Source: Alicyclobacillus sp. SP_1 (GTDB lineage Bacteria; Bacillota; Bacilli; Alicyclobacillales; Alicyclobacillaceae). Taken from it: DNA of 44,254 nt. The stretch is from contig NZ_JAMCCX010000023.1 in the NCBI RefSeq assembly GCF_024706985.1, forward strand, positions 1 to 44,254, in the 5' to 3' direction. The notes under the pieces were generated by a model that saw only the letters and a list, made by a program, of their open reading frames with translations, ran no database searches and was not told where the DNA came from. Positions within the stretch are counted from its first letter, which is position 1. The number at the start of each line of letters is the position of its first letter. This document shows, one piece after another, positions 7,679 to 15,374 of this stretch. A program made the position numbers and the translations under genes.

Positions 7679-8836
7679 TCACGCCGATTGCTGTTCGGCT
7701 TGACGCATGGGCGATAACAGCCCAAGCACGGTTCCCTCTTCCTGAGTCCCAGGTTGCAGGACGATCGGTTGATTCGGTCCGTTCAGTTTCCACGAGACCG
7801 TCTCGCCGGGGCATTGTTTCAGGAACTGCGTTAAGAGCTTTGCATTGAGCAACAGCCGGTATGTTGGAGGTTCGGTGCACTCCGCATACGATACCTTGTC
7901 GACGCCGCTGCCAAACTGTTGGGAGCGAGAAGAGATGCGCACGCCGTCCGCTTCAAAGTCGAATTCGACTTTGGTGTACGTCTCGTCGGAAAAGACGGCG
8001 ACGCCCTCGACGGCTTGCAACAACTCGACCCGATTCAGGCGCAGTTCGTGCGAAGCTCCTTGTGGCAGAATCCGCGACGTGTCGGGATACGTACCATCAA
8101 GCGCACGCATCACAGACCGATGCGCGTCGTCGTCCCAGGATACGGTGAGGGCGGACGGGCCGAATTCCAGTGAGACCCTTTCTTCCGCATCGTCCGGTAG
8201 GTGTTTGGCCAACGTGTCGAGCAGTTTGGCAGGCAGGACCCGGTCCACTCTGTCGGCATCGGTGTCTACGGGCAACGATACGGTCGATAACCGCATGCCA
8301 TCGGTTGCCGTCGCAAAGAGCACAGAGCCATCGAGTTGAAACCGAACGCCCGTCAGAATGGGACGCGTCTCCTGGTCGGATGCCGCATAGGCGACCATGC
8401 TGATGAGCCGCTTTAAACGTCGAGCATCCATAGAGACCGTCGTCTGCATCGCTGCTTGATTGCCGAACGCGACAAAGAGCGTTGGATCGCAGCCGGAGAG
8501 ACGAAGTTCGCGTTTCCCCGTGGTGACCAAGAGGTCCCAGTGTTCCGATGCCAGCGTCAGCGACGCCAAGCTCCGCCCGACGACGTCGTGCAGCATGCGG
8601 TAGGGGACACACACCTCACCGTCCTCCACGATGTGGACGTCGGATTCCATCACGCGTTCCCATAAGGTGACGCGGGTCGTGGCATCCGGATTCGTGGCCA
8701 AGAGATCGACGCGTGCTTGCGCTTGGTCGACCACAAGGCGGACGTTTTGGTGGCCTCTCGTGGAGTTTGGCACGACGTTCGGTCCAATCTCACGCAGCGC
8801 TTTCATCAAGGCATCCCGTTGCACGGTGAGTTTCAT
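7679..8836 (-). CDS. dnaN: DNA polymerase III beta subunit (sliding clamp)
   Basis: A 385-residue protein of full DnaN length with three clamp domains. Landmarks are the start MKLTVQRDALMKAL, the middle SDQETRPILTGV and FATATDGMRLS, and the C-terminal VVLQPG/LGLLSPMR-type end. The clamp tethers polymerase III to DNA. This copy sits among element genes, so it is probably an element-encoded paralogue rather than the chromosomal gene, which normally lies by dnaA. The ATG at 8836 has AAAGGAG ten bases upstream. The transcript also carries a CHC2 primase-like gene, suggesting a replication module. Confidence 0.93.
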   Translation of the reverse strand: MKLTVQRDALMKALREIGPNVVPNSTRGHQNVRLVVDQAQARVDLLATNPDATTRVTLWERVMESDVHIVEDGEVCVPYRMLHDVVGRSLASLTLASEHWDLLVTTGKRELRLSGCDPTLFVAFGNQAAMQTTVSMDARRLKRLISMVAYAASDQETRPILTGVRFQLDGSVLFATATDGMRLSTVSLPVDTDADRVDRVLPAKLLDTLAKHLPDDAEERVSLEFGPSALTVSWDDDAHRSVMRALDGTYPDTSRILPQGASHELRLNRVELLQAVEGVAVFSDETYTKVEFDFEADGVRISSRSQQFGSGVDKVSYAECTEPPTYRLLLNAKLLTQFLKQCPGETVSWKLNGPNQPIVLQPGTQEEGTVLGLLSPMRQAEQQSA

Positions 8837-8864
8837 TTGGCATTCGCTCCTTTTTGGACCCACA

Positions 8865-8902
8865 CCGCCGTGCAGGTCTGTTGAGTACAGAACCTGCGGC
8901 GG
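8865..8902 (-). promoter_or_regulatory. Stem-loop between the CHC2 gene and dnaN
   Basis: CCGCCG(T)GCAGGT with CTGT pairs with ACAG and ACCTGCGGCGG around a five-base loop, with one bulged base. There is no U-tract, so it is not a simple terminator. It may protect or process the message before dnaN. Confidence 0.55.
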
Positions 8903-8916
8903 CAGGGAGAGCGATC

Positions 8917-9426
8917 TCATTCCACGTGTTTTAAGGAGGCACGTTCATCACACGCCCGGAAGTGACGTTCCATACGTTCCGTGAACGCTCGCTCCCACGT
9001 CTCATGGTCTTTCCAAGCTGACCAAATCCAATCGAGACAATGTTGGCGGTAGGTTTGCCATTCCCTTTCGGAGAGATGCGGCGGTCGCACCCAAGGCTTC
9101 GACAAAAACCCGAGTCGCTTCAAGTCTTCTGGAGAAAGCGATTCGGCAGGATGTCTTTTTCTTGTTTTGCCCGCTGGATACAAGCGTTCTTTCGCTTGTG
9201 CAAACGAAAGTTCGTGCAACGTCGCGTAGAATTGAATCACTCCGCCATGCGCACCACAGCGGTGACAATAGTACGCATCTTTGCTGGCACTCAAATAAAG
9301 GTGCCAATGCCTAGCATCGTCATGGCAAAAAGGACAGTGACTGCGATATTCCGAGGCACGTGACGTGCGACGGAGCGGCAGCTGTGCGGCTTGTGCAACG
9401 TCCAAAATATGAGCCAACGTCCTCAT
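8917..9426 (-). CDS. CHC2 zinc-finger primase-like protein
   Basis: A 169-residue protein. Residues about 25-65 are the DnaG-type zinc-binding domain: HCPFCHDD, then a 20-residue loop, then YYCHRCGAHGGVIQFY. No TOPRIM domain follows, so it is only the DNA-recognition half of a bacterial primase; family members like this occur in plasmids and phages. It precedes dnaN in one transcript. The start ATG at 9426 has a GGAG twelve bases upstream. Confidence 0.85.
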   Translation of the reverse strand: MRTLAHILDVAQAAQLPLRRTSRASEYRSHCPFCHDDARHWHLYLSASKDAYYCHRCGAHGGVIQFYATLHELSFAQAKERLYPAGKTRKRHPAESLSPEDLKRLGFLSKPWVRPPHLSEREWQTYRQHCLDWIWSAWKDHETWERAFTERMERHFRACDERASLKHVE

Positions 9427-9461
9427 CCCACGTCACATCTCCTTTCCCATCGACGCCGTTT

Positions 9462-9611
9462 TCAGGCCGTCGAAGGATGGTTTTCCGAGAGTTCCGGAAG
9501 CACGTCACCAACACGAACATCTTGAAATTCTGTCCGCCACCGACCGTCGCCATCGCAGAGTGCGAAAAGCATCCAAGTCATGGCTTCATCGAATTCTTGC
9601 AGGTTGGTCAT
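9462..9611 (-). CDS. Small protein directly behind the leader RNA (copy 1)
   Basis: A 49-residue acidic peptide, MTNLQEFDEAM and onward, with a very strong AAGGAGGAGG seven bases before the ATG. I do not recognise it. It is the first gene after the terminator of leader RNA copy 1 and leads into the CHC2/dnaN operon, so it is the gene most directly exposed to whatever the RNA senses. Confidence 0.6.
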   Translation of the reverse strand: MTNLQEFDEAMTWMLFALCDGDGRWRTEFQDVRVGDVLPELSENHPSTA

Positions 9612-9647
9612 GTCGTTTCCTCCTCCTTGGTAAGAGGCCAGAAAACA

Positions 9648-10102
9648 CAAAAAAGCGAACACCAAAATGCCCCTCGACTTCCCCATGGGAAATCCTCGAG
9701 ACGCTTTTGCGTTCGCTTTTCATGAGCAGGCCAAAAAGAACCTGCGGTATGGTGTTTTCCAGCCTACTCGGCTTGGGTCTTTCGGCAGTTCGAAAAGCCT
9801 GCCAGCATGAGCACAGCGGGTCACTGCGCGAAGTGTATCACATCTGCGCCTGGACACTTTAATTTACCAGACTGCTGCGCAGAAGGCCATAGTGTAAGCA
9901 GTTTTACGTCTGCTCCGTGCCTGGGTACTGCTTTAACCCGAAGCTGGCACGTCAGGGTACAGGTGGTGCTTGGGAACCCAGGGACAACGACGGTGAGAGG
10001 CGACCTACGACGTCTATCAAGGTGTCGCTACGGAGTAGCCCTTGATGCATCCACAACTCGTCACGGAGTGACTCAGGCGCTGGGATGGAAAAAGTGTTGT
10101 AC
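9648..10102 (-). ncRNA. Large structured leader RNA, copy 1
   Basis: A promoter (TTGTTT at 10132-10137, 17-base spacer, TATGAT at 10109-10114) points leftward into about 455 bases dense in hairpins, for example GTCAC-TCC-GTGAC and an ATCAAGG...CCTTGAT stem enclosing GCTAC-TCC-GTAGC. It ends in a terminator whose U-run is about 25 bases before the strong ribosome binding site of the 49-residue gene. The placement suggests transcription attenuation of the primase/clamp operon. I cannot assign a known RNA class; large mobile-element RNAs such as ROOL or GOLLD should be compared. Confidence 0.65.
9649..9720 (-). terminator. Terminator at the end of leader RNA copy 1
   Basis: On the minus strand AAAAGCGAAC pairs with GTTCGCTTTT across an inner bulged stem with a TTCCC/GGGAA top, followed by a T-tract. 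In copy 2 three of the substitutions fall in this hairpin without destroying the outer stem. Confidence 0.8.
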
Positions 10103-10108
10103 AACGTC

Positions 10109-10137
10109 ATCATACTCCCTTCAAACCTAGAAAACAA
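10109..10137 (-). promoter_or_regulatory. Promoter of leader RNA copy 1
   Basis: TTGTTT (10132-10137), 17 bases, TATGAT (10109-10114) on the minus strand. Both hexamers and the spacing are kept in copy 2 (21790-21795 and 21767-21772). Confidence 0.7.
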
Positions 10138-10172
10138 GCCTACTCTCTCCCATCCATGGAACAAAGCGGTGG

Positions 10173-10188
10173 GCGTTCTTGAGAACGC
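10173..10188. promoter_or_regulatory. Palindrome upstream of the leader RNA promoter
   Basis: GCGTTCT-TG-AGAACGC, a 7-bp inverted repeat about 36 bases upstream of the -35 box, conserved in copy 2 at 21831-21846. It could be an operator; no matching regulator is identified. Confidence 0.4.
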
Positions 10189-10319
10189 TCGACCCGGCGG
10201 AGAAAGGGGCTCCAAAGCGGATTGTGCGAAACCCCAAAAGTCCTGAAGGCGCATCCAGAGCGCACAGAACGCAGGTACTTCCCACGAAACGCCCCCCGTT
10301 CCCATCCGCGTTCGAAACG

Positions 10320-10350
10320 AAAAAAGACCACCCCCTAGAGGAGTGGTCTT
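10320..10350 (-). terminator. Terminator after the SNF2 helicase gene
   Basis: On the minus strand AAGACCAC...GTGGTCTT followed by TTTTTT, 40 bases past the helicase stop. It separates the helicase transcript from leader RNA copy 1. Confidence 0.85.
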
Positions 10351-10389
10351 CAGTATGGCTCGGTGAGACACGATGATGGGCACCGAGGT

Positions 10390-13300
10390 TCAAAGCGCAA
10401 ACAGCAGCAGTTGATCGTCGCTGACGCCTTGTTTTTTGAGCACTTTCTTGGCTTGACTTGGCAAGCGTTTCTTCCACTCGCCGAGCGTCACCGCTTCGGT
10501 CACCCTCGTGTCTTGAGGTAGGACCGCTTCAACCAGCACCGCTGGCGCTTGCGGCACGGGCTCTGCCAGCATCACGGCATCGACCACGCCCGCCAGTCGC
10601 TTCGTCTCCTGACCCAAGCGCTGCATGGCTCGTCCGATCTCGACTTGAAACTCTGCTTCCGCGAGCATCGTGACGCCCTGCGGAATGTCTTTGTCGGCCA
10701 TGGCCATCCACTGACTCGATAAGTCTGCGACGTCGCAAAGACAATGGGCAATGGCGTAAGTTGAAGCCGATTGGCCATCCGTCGCCGTGAAGGCGGCCAC
10801 TTCCGAGCGATCCAGGCGACCTTCGAGCAGCATCGCATGGGAGCGCTTGGCGAGCATCCGAGACAACTGAGCCATCTCGTAGGTGCCTTGGTACACGTAG
10901 TAGAACACCTTGCACTGGCGATGTTGGCCAATGCGCCAGGCGCGTCGTGCCGCTTGACGCATCGTCGCAATCTCGTCCGTGAACTGGTAGAAGAACAGCG
11001 ACGGATGCGAGAGCAGATCGAGGCCGACTTCGACCAGTTTGGCGTTGCAGACGACCACGTCCACACCGCGTTCCAACGACCGTTCGAGCCAAGCGACGCG
11101 CTCTTCGGGCGCAACGCTCGCTGAGAGCGTTTCGGCTCGAATCCCGGCCTGTTGCAACACCTGCGTCAAACGCTTGTCCTGCTTGGCTTCGCCACTGTAG
11201 CGCACGTAGACGACGCAGCGTCGCCCCTGTGCCAGTTCGGCCTGAACGTCGGAGACGAGCTGGCGTTCTTTGGGCGTCCACTCGGTTTCGGATGACGTCG
11301 CTTGAAACGAAACGCATGCGTCGTCCGAGAGCCACACCGTCTGCGATTGATACGGCTGGTTGGCCGCATTCACGACGGCTGGGATGAAGGACGCAAACGC
11401 TCTGGAGTTCCCAAGCGCATACTGGCGTTTCATCTCGGCCTCCAAATCGATGTGGAACGCGTTATAGGCCGCTTCCTGTTCCGGATCCATCGCAACGAAG
11501 ACGGGACGCTCTTCGAGTTCGACGAGCGGCAGACCGAGATCGCCCAGTTCCAAAAAGACGCATTGGTCGGCCAGATGCTGAACAAACAACCTTGGCGAGA
11601 GACCAGGGACTTCTTTGGGTGGATTCAAAATCACCCGACGTTCCGTCATCGATCCACCCACTTTGACGTCGTCTTGGTCGAACCGACCTCTTTGTTCCAT
11701 CGTTCCGTACCGACGCACAAAGGCGTTCAGAGAACGAGGATGGAACCCATCTTCGAGCATCTTACCCGGTGCGATCCGCCAGAGCAGGTGATAGAGGCTG
11801 GAGGCTTTGCCGTCGGAGAGGGTGCCGGTGAGCCCAAGCACTTTTTTCGCGGCTCCGACGATGGCCCCCATGGCTTCTCCTTGTCCGCTGGCGTTCTTAA
11901 ACTGATGCAACTCATCGACGATGACCAAGTCGTACCAACCCTTGAGATGCTGTTGGATGAAGGTCGCCGGAGCGAGTCGTCTCGTTCGCAGTCCGGACAC
12001 GTTCTCCCGTTCGGGCACGAGGAAACGCATGAGGTTGTGCCCACATTCCGAGCAGTGATACTCCGTGACCGACTTCAAAAACTTCGGACGCTGGGTGGTC
12101 GGCTGATGGTGATTCAAAAAGACGGTACTGCCCGCCTTCGGATGCGTGACGTCAACCCATCCACTCGCCAGATCGGCAAATCCGAGCTTCGCTTCCTGCA
12201 AGGTCTCGAAATCCATTGCGCGACTGGGTAGCGTCTCGTGTTTCTCGACTTTGCGCTGAATGCCTCCGCAATCCGGACACACAAAGACGTCGGAGAGGAT
12301 GCGGCCTTTCGTCGGAGCGGACTCGTACGAGGCGGGATTCGAAACCGCCATCCGTGCTCGGTAGACCAATGCAGGCGCTTTGGGCATGCCAAGTTTCGCC
12401 GTATCCCGAGACAGAAGATGAAACTCCAGTGGAGCCTTTTGGCCGTAGCGTACCGACGTGTTGCGGTAGCGTACCAAGTCTCGCCAAGAATCCAACACGC
12501 GCGTAGGCGCCTCCGGTAAGGTCCGTCCGATCTCATCCCGCACCCACTTCGGCACCGTAATCCCCGGTACTAACAGCAGGACCGCACACCCACGTTTCGT
12601 CCGTTGGGACAGCGCGTGGGCGACGGCGAGAGAAAGGATGCTCTTACCGGTGCCCATATCGGAACTGCAGAACACGCCCTTTTGCTGCGACAAACCGGTC
12701 AAAATGGCTTGAGCGGTATGCGCTTGGGCAGGGAACGGCGTGCGCGCCATCGTAGCCATGGCTGGGTCGATGGGTCGGTCGAGATCGTGCGAGGGCTTGG
12801 CCAAGGCTTCGACCGTCGTCGCCAGGTGCGGCGCATACGTCTGCAAGTAGTCGAGGACTCGGTAGTCTCCGTGGTCGTCCGCCTGCAGCGTGTCACGAAG
12901 GCTCGGAGCCTCGGTGATGCCTTCCGGCAGCACGAGAACACCCGTTGCAAGGAGTTCCGAGACGAGCGATACGGCTTCCGTTTCGGTCATCCGCAGGTCA
13001 TACGCCTGACACCCTCGCCAAGCCTCAACCCGTGGGTCCGTCCAGACCGACAGTTCCGAGACCAAGCCTCGTTCTCGGCAGGTGTCCCAGATCGGTTTCG
13101 ACCACTCGGCCAGGTAGGGTAGATGGAAGTCGTTCGCGAATCGCCGCAAAAACAGCGCTTCGATGGCACCGCCCTGCGGGTGCAAAAGAATCCGAGGCGT
13201 GTCGTCTTCCAAGACGTCGTCGACGGCGGCTTTCGGCAGCATCAACAGATGCGTCAGTTTCTTACTCAGCGGCCGCGCCACGAAACGGTGGTGCTGCTTT

Positions 13301-13548
13301 TTCGCTTGGAGACGTACGAACGGCTCGTAGTCTCGGGTCGAGGCAAAGACGTCCGTACGCTGTCCTTTGAGGATGCGCGCCGAGAGGGCTCTGGTACTTT
13401 GGTCCAAATCCAAGAGACCCACAGCCACCAGTTCGTGGACGCTGCCTTCTGTGGCGTTGCGCCAGACCAACAGGTGGGTTCTGGCTTCCATATCATTCTT
13501 GTCGTCTCGATATCGCAGTAGGAACATGTGGGTTCGACCCGCACACAC
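10390..13548 (-). CDS. Large SNF2-type DEAD/DEAH helicase with zinc-binding insert
   Basis: Up to 1052 residues. It has a Walker A SSDMGTGKS near residue 302, a DEAH-type box IVDELHQFKN, two CxxC pairs (VCPDCGG and HCSECGH) in an insert between the RecA lobes, and a SNF2 helicase C lobe with CNAKLVEVGLDL and RRAWRIGQHRQCKV. Such ATPases translocate on duplex DNA; on mobile elements they serve in defence, antidefence or replication. It directly follows a DNA methyltransferase gene. The GTG at 13548 is a weak start; ATGs at 13527 and 13491 are alternatives. Confidence 0.85.
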   Translation of the reverse strand: MCAGRTHMFLLRYRDDKNDMEARTHLLVWRNATEGSVHELVAVGLLDLDQSTRALSARILKGQRTDVFASTRDYEPFVRLQAKKQHHRFVARPLSKKLTHLLMLPKAAVDDVLEDDTPRILLHPQGGAIEALFLRRFANDFHLPYLAEWSKPIWDTCRERGLVSELSVWTDPRVEAWRGCQAYDLRMTETEAVSLVSELLATGVLVLPEGITEAPSLRDTLQADDHGDYRVLDYLQTYAPHLATTVEALAKPSHDLDRPIDPAMATMARTPFPAQAHTAQAILTGLSQQKGVFCSSDMGTGKSILSLAVAHALSQRTKRGCAVLLLVPGITVPKWVRDEIGRTLPEAPTRVLDSWRDLVRYRNTSVRYGQKAPLEFHLLSRDTAKLGMPKAPALVYRARMAVSNPASYESAPTKGRILSDVFVCPDCGGIQRKVEKHETLPSRAMDFETLQEAKLGFADLASGWVDVTHPKAGSTVFLNHHQPTTQRPKFLKSVTEYHCSECGHNLMRFLVPERENVSGLRTRRLAPATFIQQHLKGWYDLVIVDELHQFKNASGQGEAMGAIVGAAKKVLGLTGTLSDGKASSLYHLLWRIAPGKMLEDGFHPRSLNAFVRRYGTMEQRGRFDQDDVKVGGSMTERRVILNPPKEVPGLSPRLFVQHLADQCVFLELGDLGLPLVELEERPVFVAMDPEQEAAYNAFHIDLEAEMKRQYALGNSRAFASFIPAVVNAANQPYQSQTVWLSDDACVSFQATSSETEWTPKERQLVSDVQAELAQGRRCVVYVRYSGEAKQDKRLTQVLQQAGIRAETLSASVAPEERVAWLERSLERGVDVVVCNAKLVEVGLDLLSHPSLFFYQFTDEIATMRQAARRAWRIGQHRQCKVFYYVYQGTYEMAQLSRMLAKRSHAMLLEGRLDRSEVAAFTATDGQSASTYAIAHCLCDVADLSSQWMAMADKDIPQGVTMLAEAEFQVEIGRAMQRLGQETKRLAGVVDAVMLAEPVPQAPAVLVEAVLPQDTRVTEAVTLGEWKKRLPSQAKKVLKKQGVSDDQLLLFAL

Positions 13549-13556
13549 GATCCACC

Positions 13557-13602
13557 GAGGCGTGTGCCCCGGCGGTTTTCTTGTGCCGGGGCGATTCGCC
13601 TC
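13557..13602 (-). promoter_or_regulatory. Nested stem-loop in the helicase leader
   Basis: An outer GAGGCG/CGCCTC pair encloses GCCCCGGC/GCCGGGGC. On the minus strand the outer stem contains an AAGGAGG-like ribosome binding site, which would be hidden when folded. There is no start codon close behind it, so its function is uncertain. Confidence 0.45.
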
Positions 13603-13617
13603 CTTTGGGATATGGGT

Positions 13618-14673
13618 TTATTGCAGGTCGAGAATGCGTCCGTTCGGTTCCACGGTTCGAACGACCGTGACGTACTGTTCGGTATCCAACACGACGGCGT
13701 TGCCGCGTTCGTCTTCGGTGATGTCTCGCGAAACGTGTTTGCGCGTGATGCCGACGACCCAATGCCGCGTCTCACCCACGCCTATCGCACCGTCCAAAGC
13801 CCCAGCCGCAATCAGCGTGGCGAGATGGGTCCGTCGAAACGGCAACAGCGGTCGCTTCAATTCGGCCCTATCTGCGGACGCATCCAAGAGGTTTTCCGCG
13901 ATGCGAAACACATCGCTCGTCGCGAGATCCTGAAGGAGTTCTGCCTCATCGAGCAAGGCGCCACGAAACAGAATCGGCTCGTCGAGGCTCCAAGCCGCAG
14001 GGACGCGCCACCGTGTATCTCCGGTGCCTAAGACCGGGATGGGCAGCGAGGCATCCTTGTGGACCGCGACCATAGCGTTAGCCACTTGACGTTCTGTATC
14101 CGTGAGGTCTCGGTTCGTCTGCAACAGTTTCTCGCGACGGCGTCCGAACACGACCCCTTGGGAAAACACGTCGTAGGCGTCGTCTTCGAACCGATAGAAC
14201 GAGAGATCCGTATATCGGTTGACGAGGGACTGGACCAGGTCTTTGCCAAGGATGTATCGCGGCACCAGAAAGACCAAGATACCGTTTGGCGCGACGTACT
14301 TCGACAAGTCCCGAAGAAAATACAGTTCGCTACGCGACTCTAGGCCGCCTTGCCCGTAGCGCTGGTCGTAGGGCGGATTGAGAAACAAGCACTGCATGCT
14401 GGCGGGTGTGACCCTCGCCGATTCGTAGCCACAGGCGACCACGTGATCGAGACACGCCTGTGCTTTTTCTGCGCGTGCTTTGTCCAACTCGATGCCGTAC
14501 GATACGCTGCCTGGCGCAGCCGAGTCTTGGAGTTGTCTCAAAGCCAAGCCTTCACCCGCACACGGGTCGAACAACCGCGTTGGACCCTCGAAGTCCAAAT
14601 GGTGCAAAATCCGCGCCACTTGAGATGCTGGAGTTGGATAGTACCCTGCTTTGGCCACGCCTTCAAATCGCAT
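13618..14673 (-). CDS. DNA N6-adenine methyltransferase-like protein (DUF6094 type)
   Basis: A 351-residue class I SAM-dependent methyltransferase. The SAM loop DPCAGEG is at 36-42, the acidic SAM contact is in YGIELDKARAEKA, and the catalytic NPPY is at 99-102, the signature of amino-group (m6A/m4C) DNA methylation. The layout fits DUF6094 proteins common on plasmids. No cognate restriction nuclease is adjacent, so it may protect the element from host restriction, together with ArdC. The ATG at 14673 lacks a clear ribosome binding site. Confidence 0.85.
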   Translation of the reverse strand: MRFEGVAKAGYYPTPASQVARILHHLDFEGPTRLFDPCAGEGLALRQLQDSAAPGSVSYGIELDKARAEKAQACLDHVVACGYESARVTPASMQCLFLNPPYDQRYGQGGLESRSELYFLRDLSKYVAPNGILVFLVPRYILGKDLVQSLVNRYTDLSFYRFEDDAYDVFSQGVVFGRRREKLLQTNRDLTDTERQVANAMVAVHKDASLPIPVLGTGDTRWRVPAAWSLDEPILFRGALLDEAELLQDLATSDVFRIAENLLDASADRAELKRPLLPFRRTHLATLIAAGALDGAIGVGETRHWVVGITRKHVSRDITEDERGNAVVLDTEQYVTVVRTVEPNGRILDLQ

Positions 14674-14721
14674 CTGCGTCCCAGCCGACCTTGCTCCTCC
14701 TTGGAAACGGCAAGGGCATCC

Positions 14722-14753
14722 CCCACCGTCTCCAAGTCAAGCAAGACGGTGGG
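14722..14753 (-). promoter_or_regulatory. 10-bp stem-loop in the methyltransferase leader
   Basis: CCCACCGTCT pairs perfectly with AGACGGTGGG around a 12-base loop. No U-tract follows. It belongs to the series of strong hairpins that precede genes in this region. Confidence 0.55.
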
Positions 14754-14785
14754 TTTCACCTCACCTTCGTCGGTTTTGTGTCAAT

Positions 14786-15319
14786 TTAACGAACGGCCAA
14801 TAACGTCGCCATGACGCCAATGCCCGCGGTCAATAAGCCGACCAGAACCGCAGTCCAGACACTCGTTCGCCCGGACAGTTTCATTTCAATGGACAAAAAC
14901 TTCGCATCCATCGTGGATTCAAGAGACTCAAACTTGGCATCCATCTTAGATTCAAGAGACTCTAACTTCGCATCCATCTTGGATTCAAGAGACTCAACCT
15001 TCGTATCCATCTTGGATGCAAGAGACTCAACCTTCGTATCCATCTTGGATGTAAGAGACTCTAACTTCGTATCGAGATGTCGAATCTCTTGGCGCAGTTC
15101 GTTCCCTTGTTGGTCAATTTTTTGATCGAGACGGTCGATTTTTTGGTCGAGTGCGCGAATATCCGATTTGACTTCACGGACTTCGGCCTTCACTTCTCGA
15201 ATGTCTTGATCCATGCGGGTGAGTTCATAATTGAGCGCTTGCCACGAGACAATGCGTAGATTGTTTTGTTCGTTTTTGGGTTCATCGTCCATAAGGACAC
15301 CGCCGTTCCGTGAGTTCAT
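14786..15319 (-). CDS. Coiled-coil protein with C-terminal membrane anchor
   Basis: About 177 residues. A charged N-terminus is followed by a long heptad coiled coil (residues about 30-145) built from DQKIDRL units and at least five near-identical 11-residue units of the type LESKMDAKFES. A single C-terminal membrane span (TSVWTAVLVGLLTAGIGVM) follows. The protein probably stands out from the membrane as a multimeric rod; the function is unknown and it resembles DUF1640/Bdr-like proteins only in shape. GGAG just before the ATG at 15319 favours this start over 15340 and 15292. Confidence 0.7.
   Translation of the reverse strand: MNSRNGGVLMDDEPKNEQNNLRIVSWQALNYELTRMDQDIREVKAEVREVKSDIRALDQKIDRLDQKIDQQGNELRQEIRHLDTKLESLTSKMDTKVESLASKMDTKVESLESKMDAKLESLESKMDAKFESLESTMDAKFLSIEMKLSGRTSVWTAVLVGLLTAGIGVMATLLAVR
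14898..15077 (-). repeat. 33-bp tandem repeat in the coiled-coil gene
   Basis: Five to six copies of a 33-bp unit (ATCCATCTTGGATTCAAGAG on the plus strand is its core) encode 11-residue coiled-coil blocks. The copies are nearly identical, indicating recent expansion. Confidence 0.85.
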
Positions 15320-15374
15320 TTGTCTCCGATCATAGCACATGCGGCTAAGATCGCGTCACCTCCCATGGGTCTGT

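Larger units (their letters stand above)
9617..10317 (-). repeat. 701-bp direct repeat, copy 1 (leader RNA module)
   Basis: By eye this matches 21275-21975 with no indels and about 15 substitutions (about 98% identity). Bases 9752-10105 are identical in both copies; changes cluster in the terminator and upstream of the promoter. The unit runs from the ribosome binding site of the downstream gene to the terminator of the upstream gene, so it is a complete regulatory cassette. No convincing protein is encoded. Confidence 0.9.

Noticed and set aside
10173-10188. LexA/SOS box upstream of the leader RNA
   Set aside because: The palindrome is GTTC-N4-GAAC, the reverse arrangement of the Gram-positive GAAC-N4-GTTC box, so it is not a standard LexA site.
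9952-10383. Open frame across the 701-bp repeat, also open in copy 2 (21610-21873)
   Set aside because: It overlaps the strong hairpins of the leader RNA. The two copies differ by amino acid changes near the start and the frame breaks differently upstream. The promoter and terminator layout explains the conservation better than a protein does.
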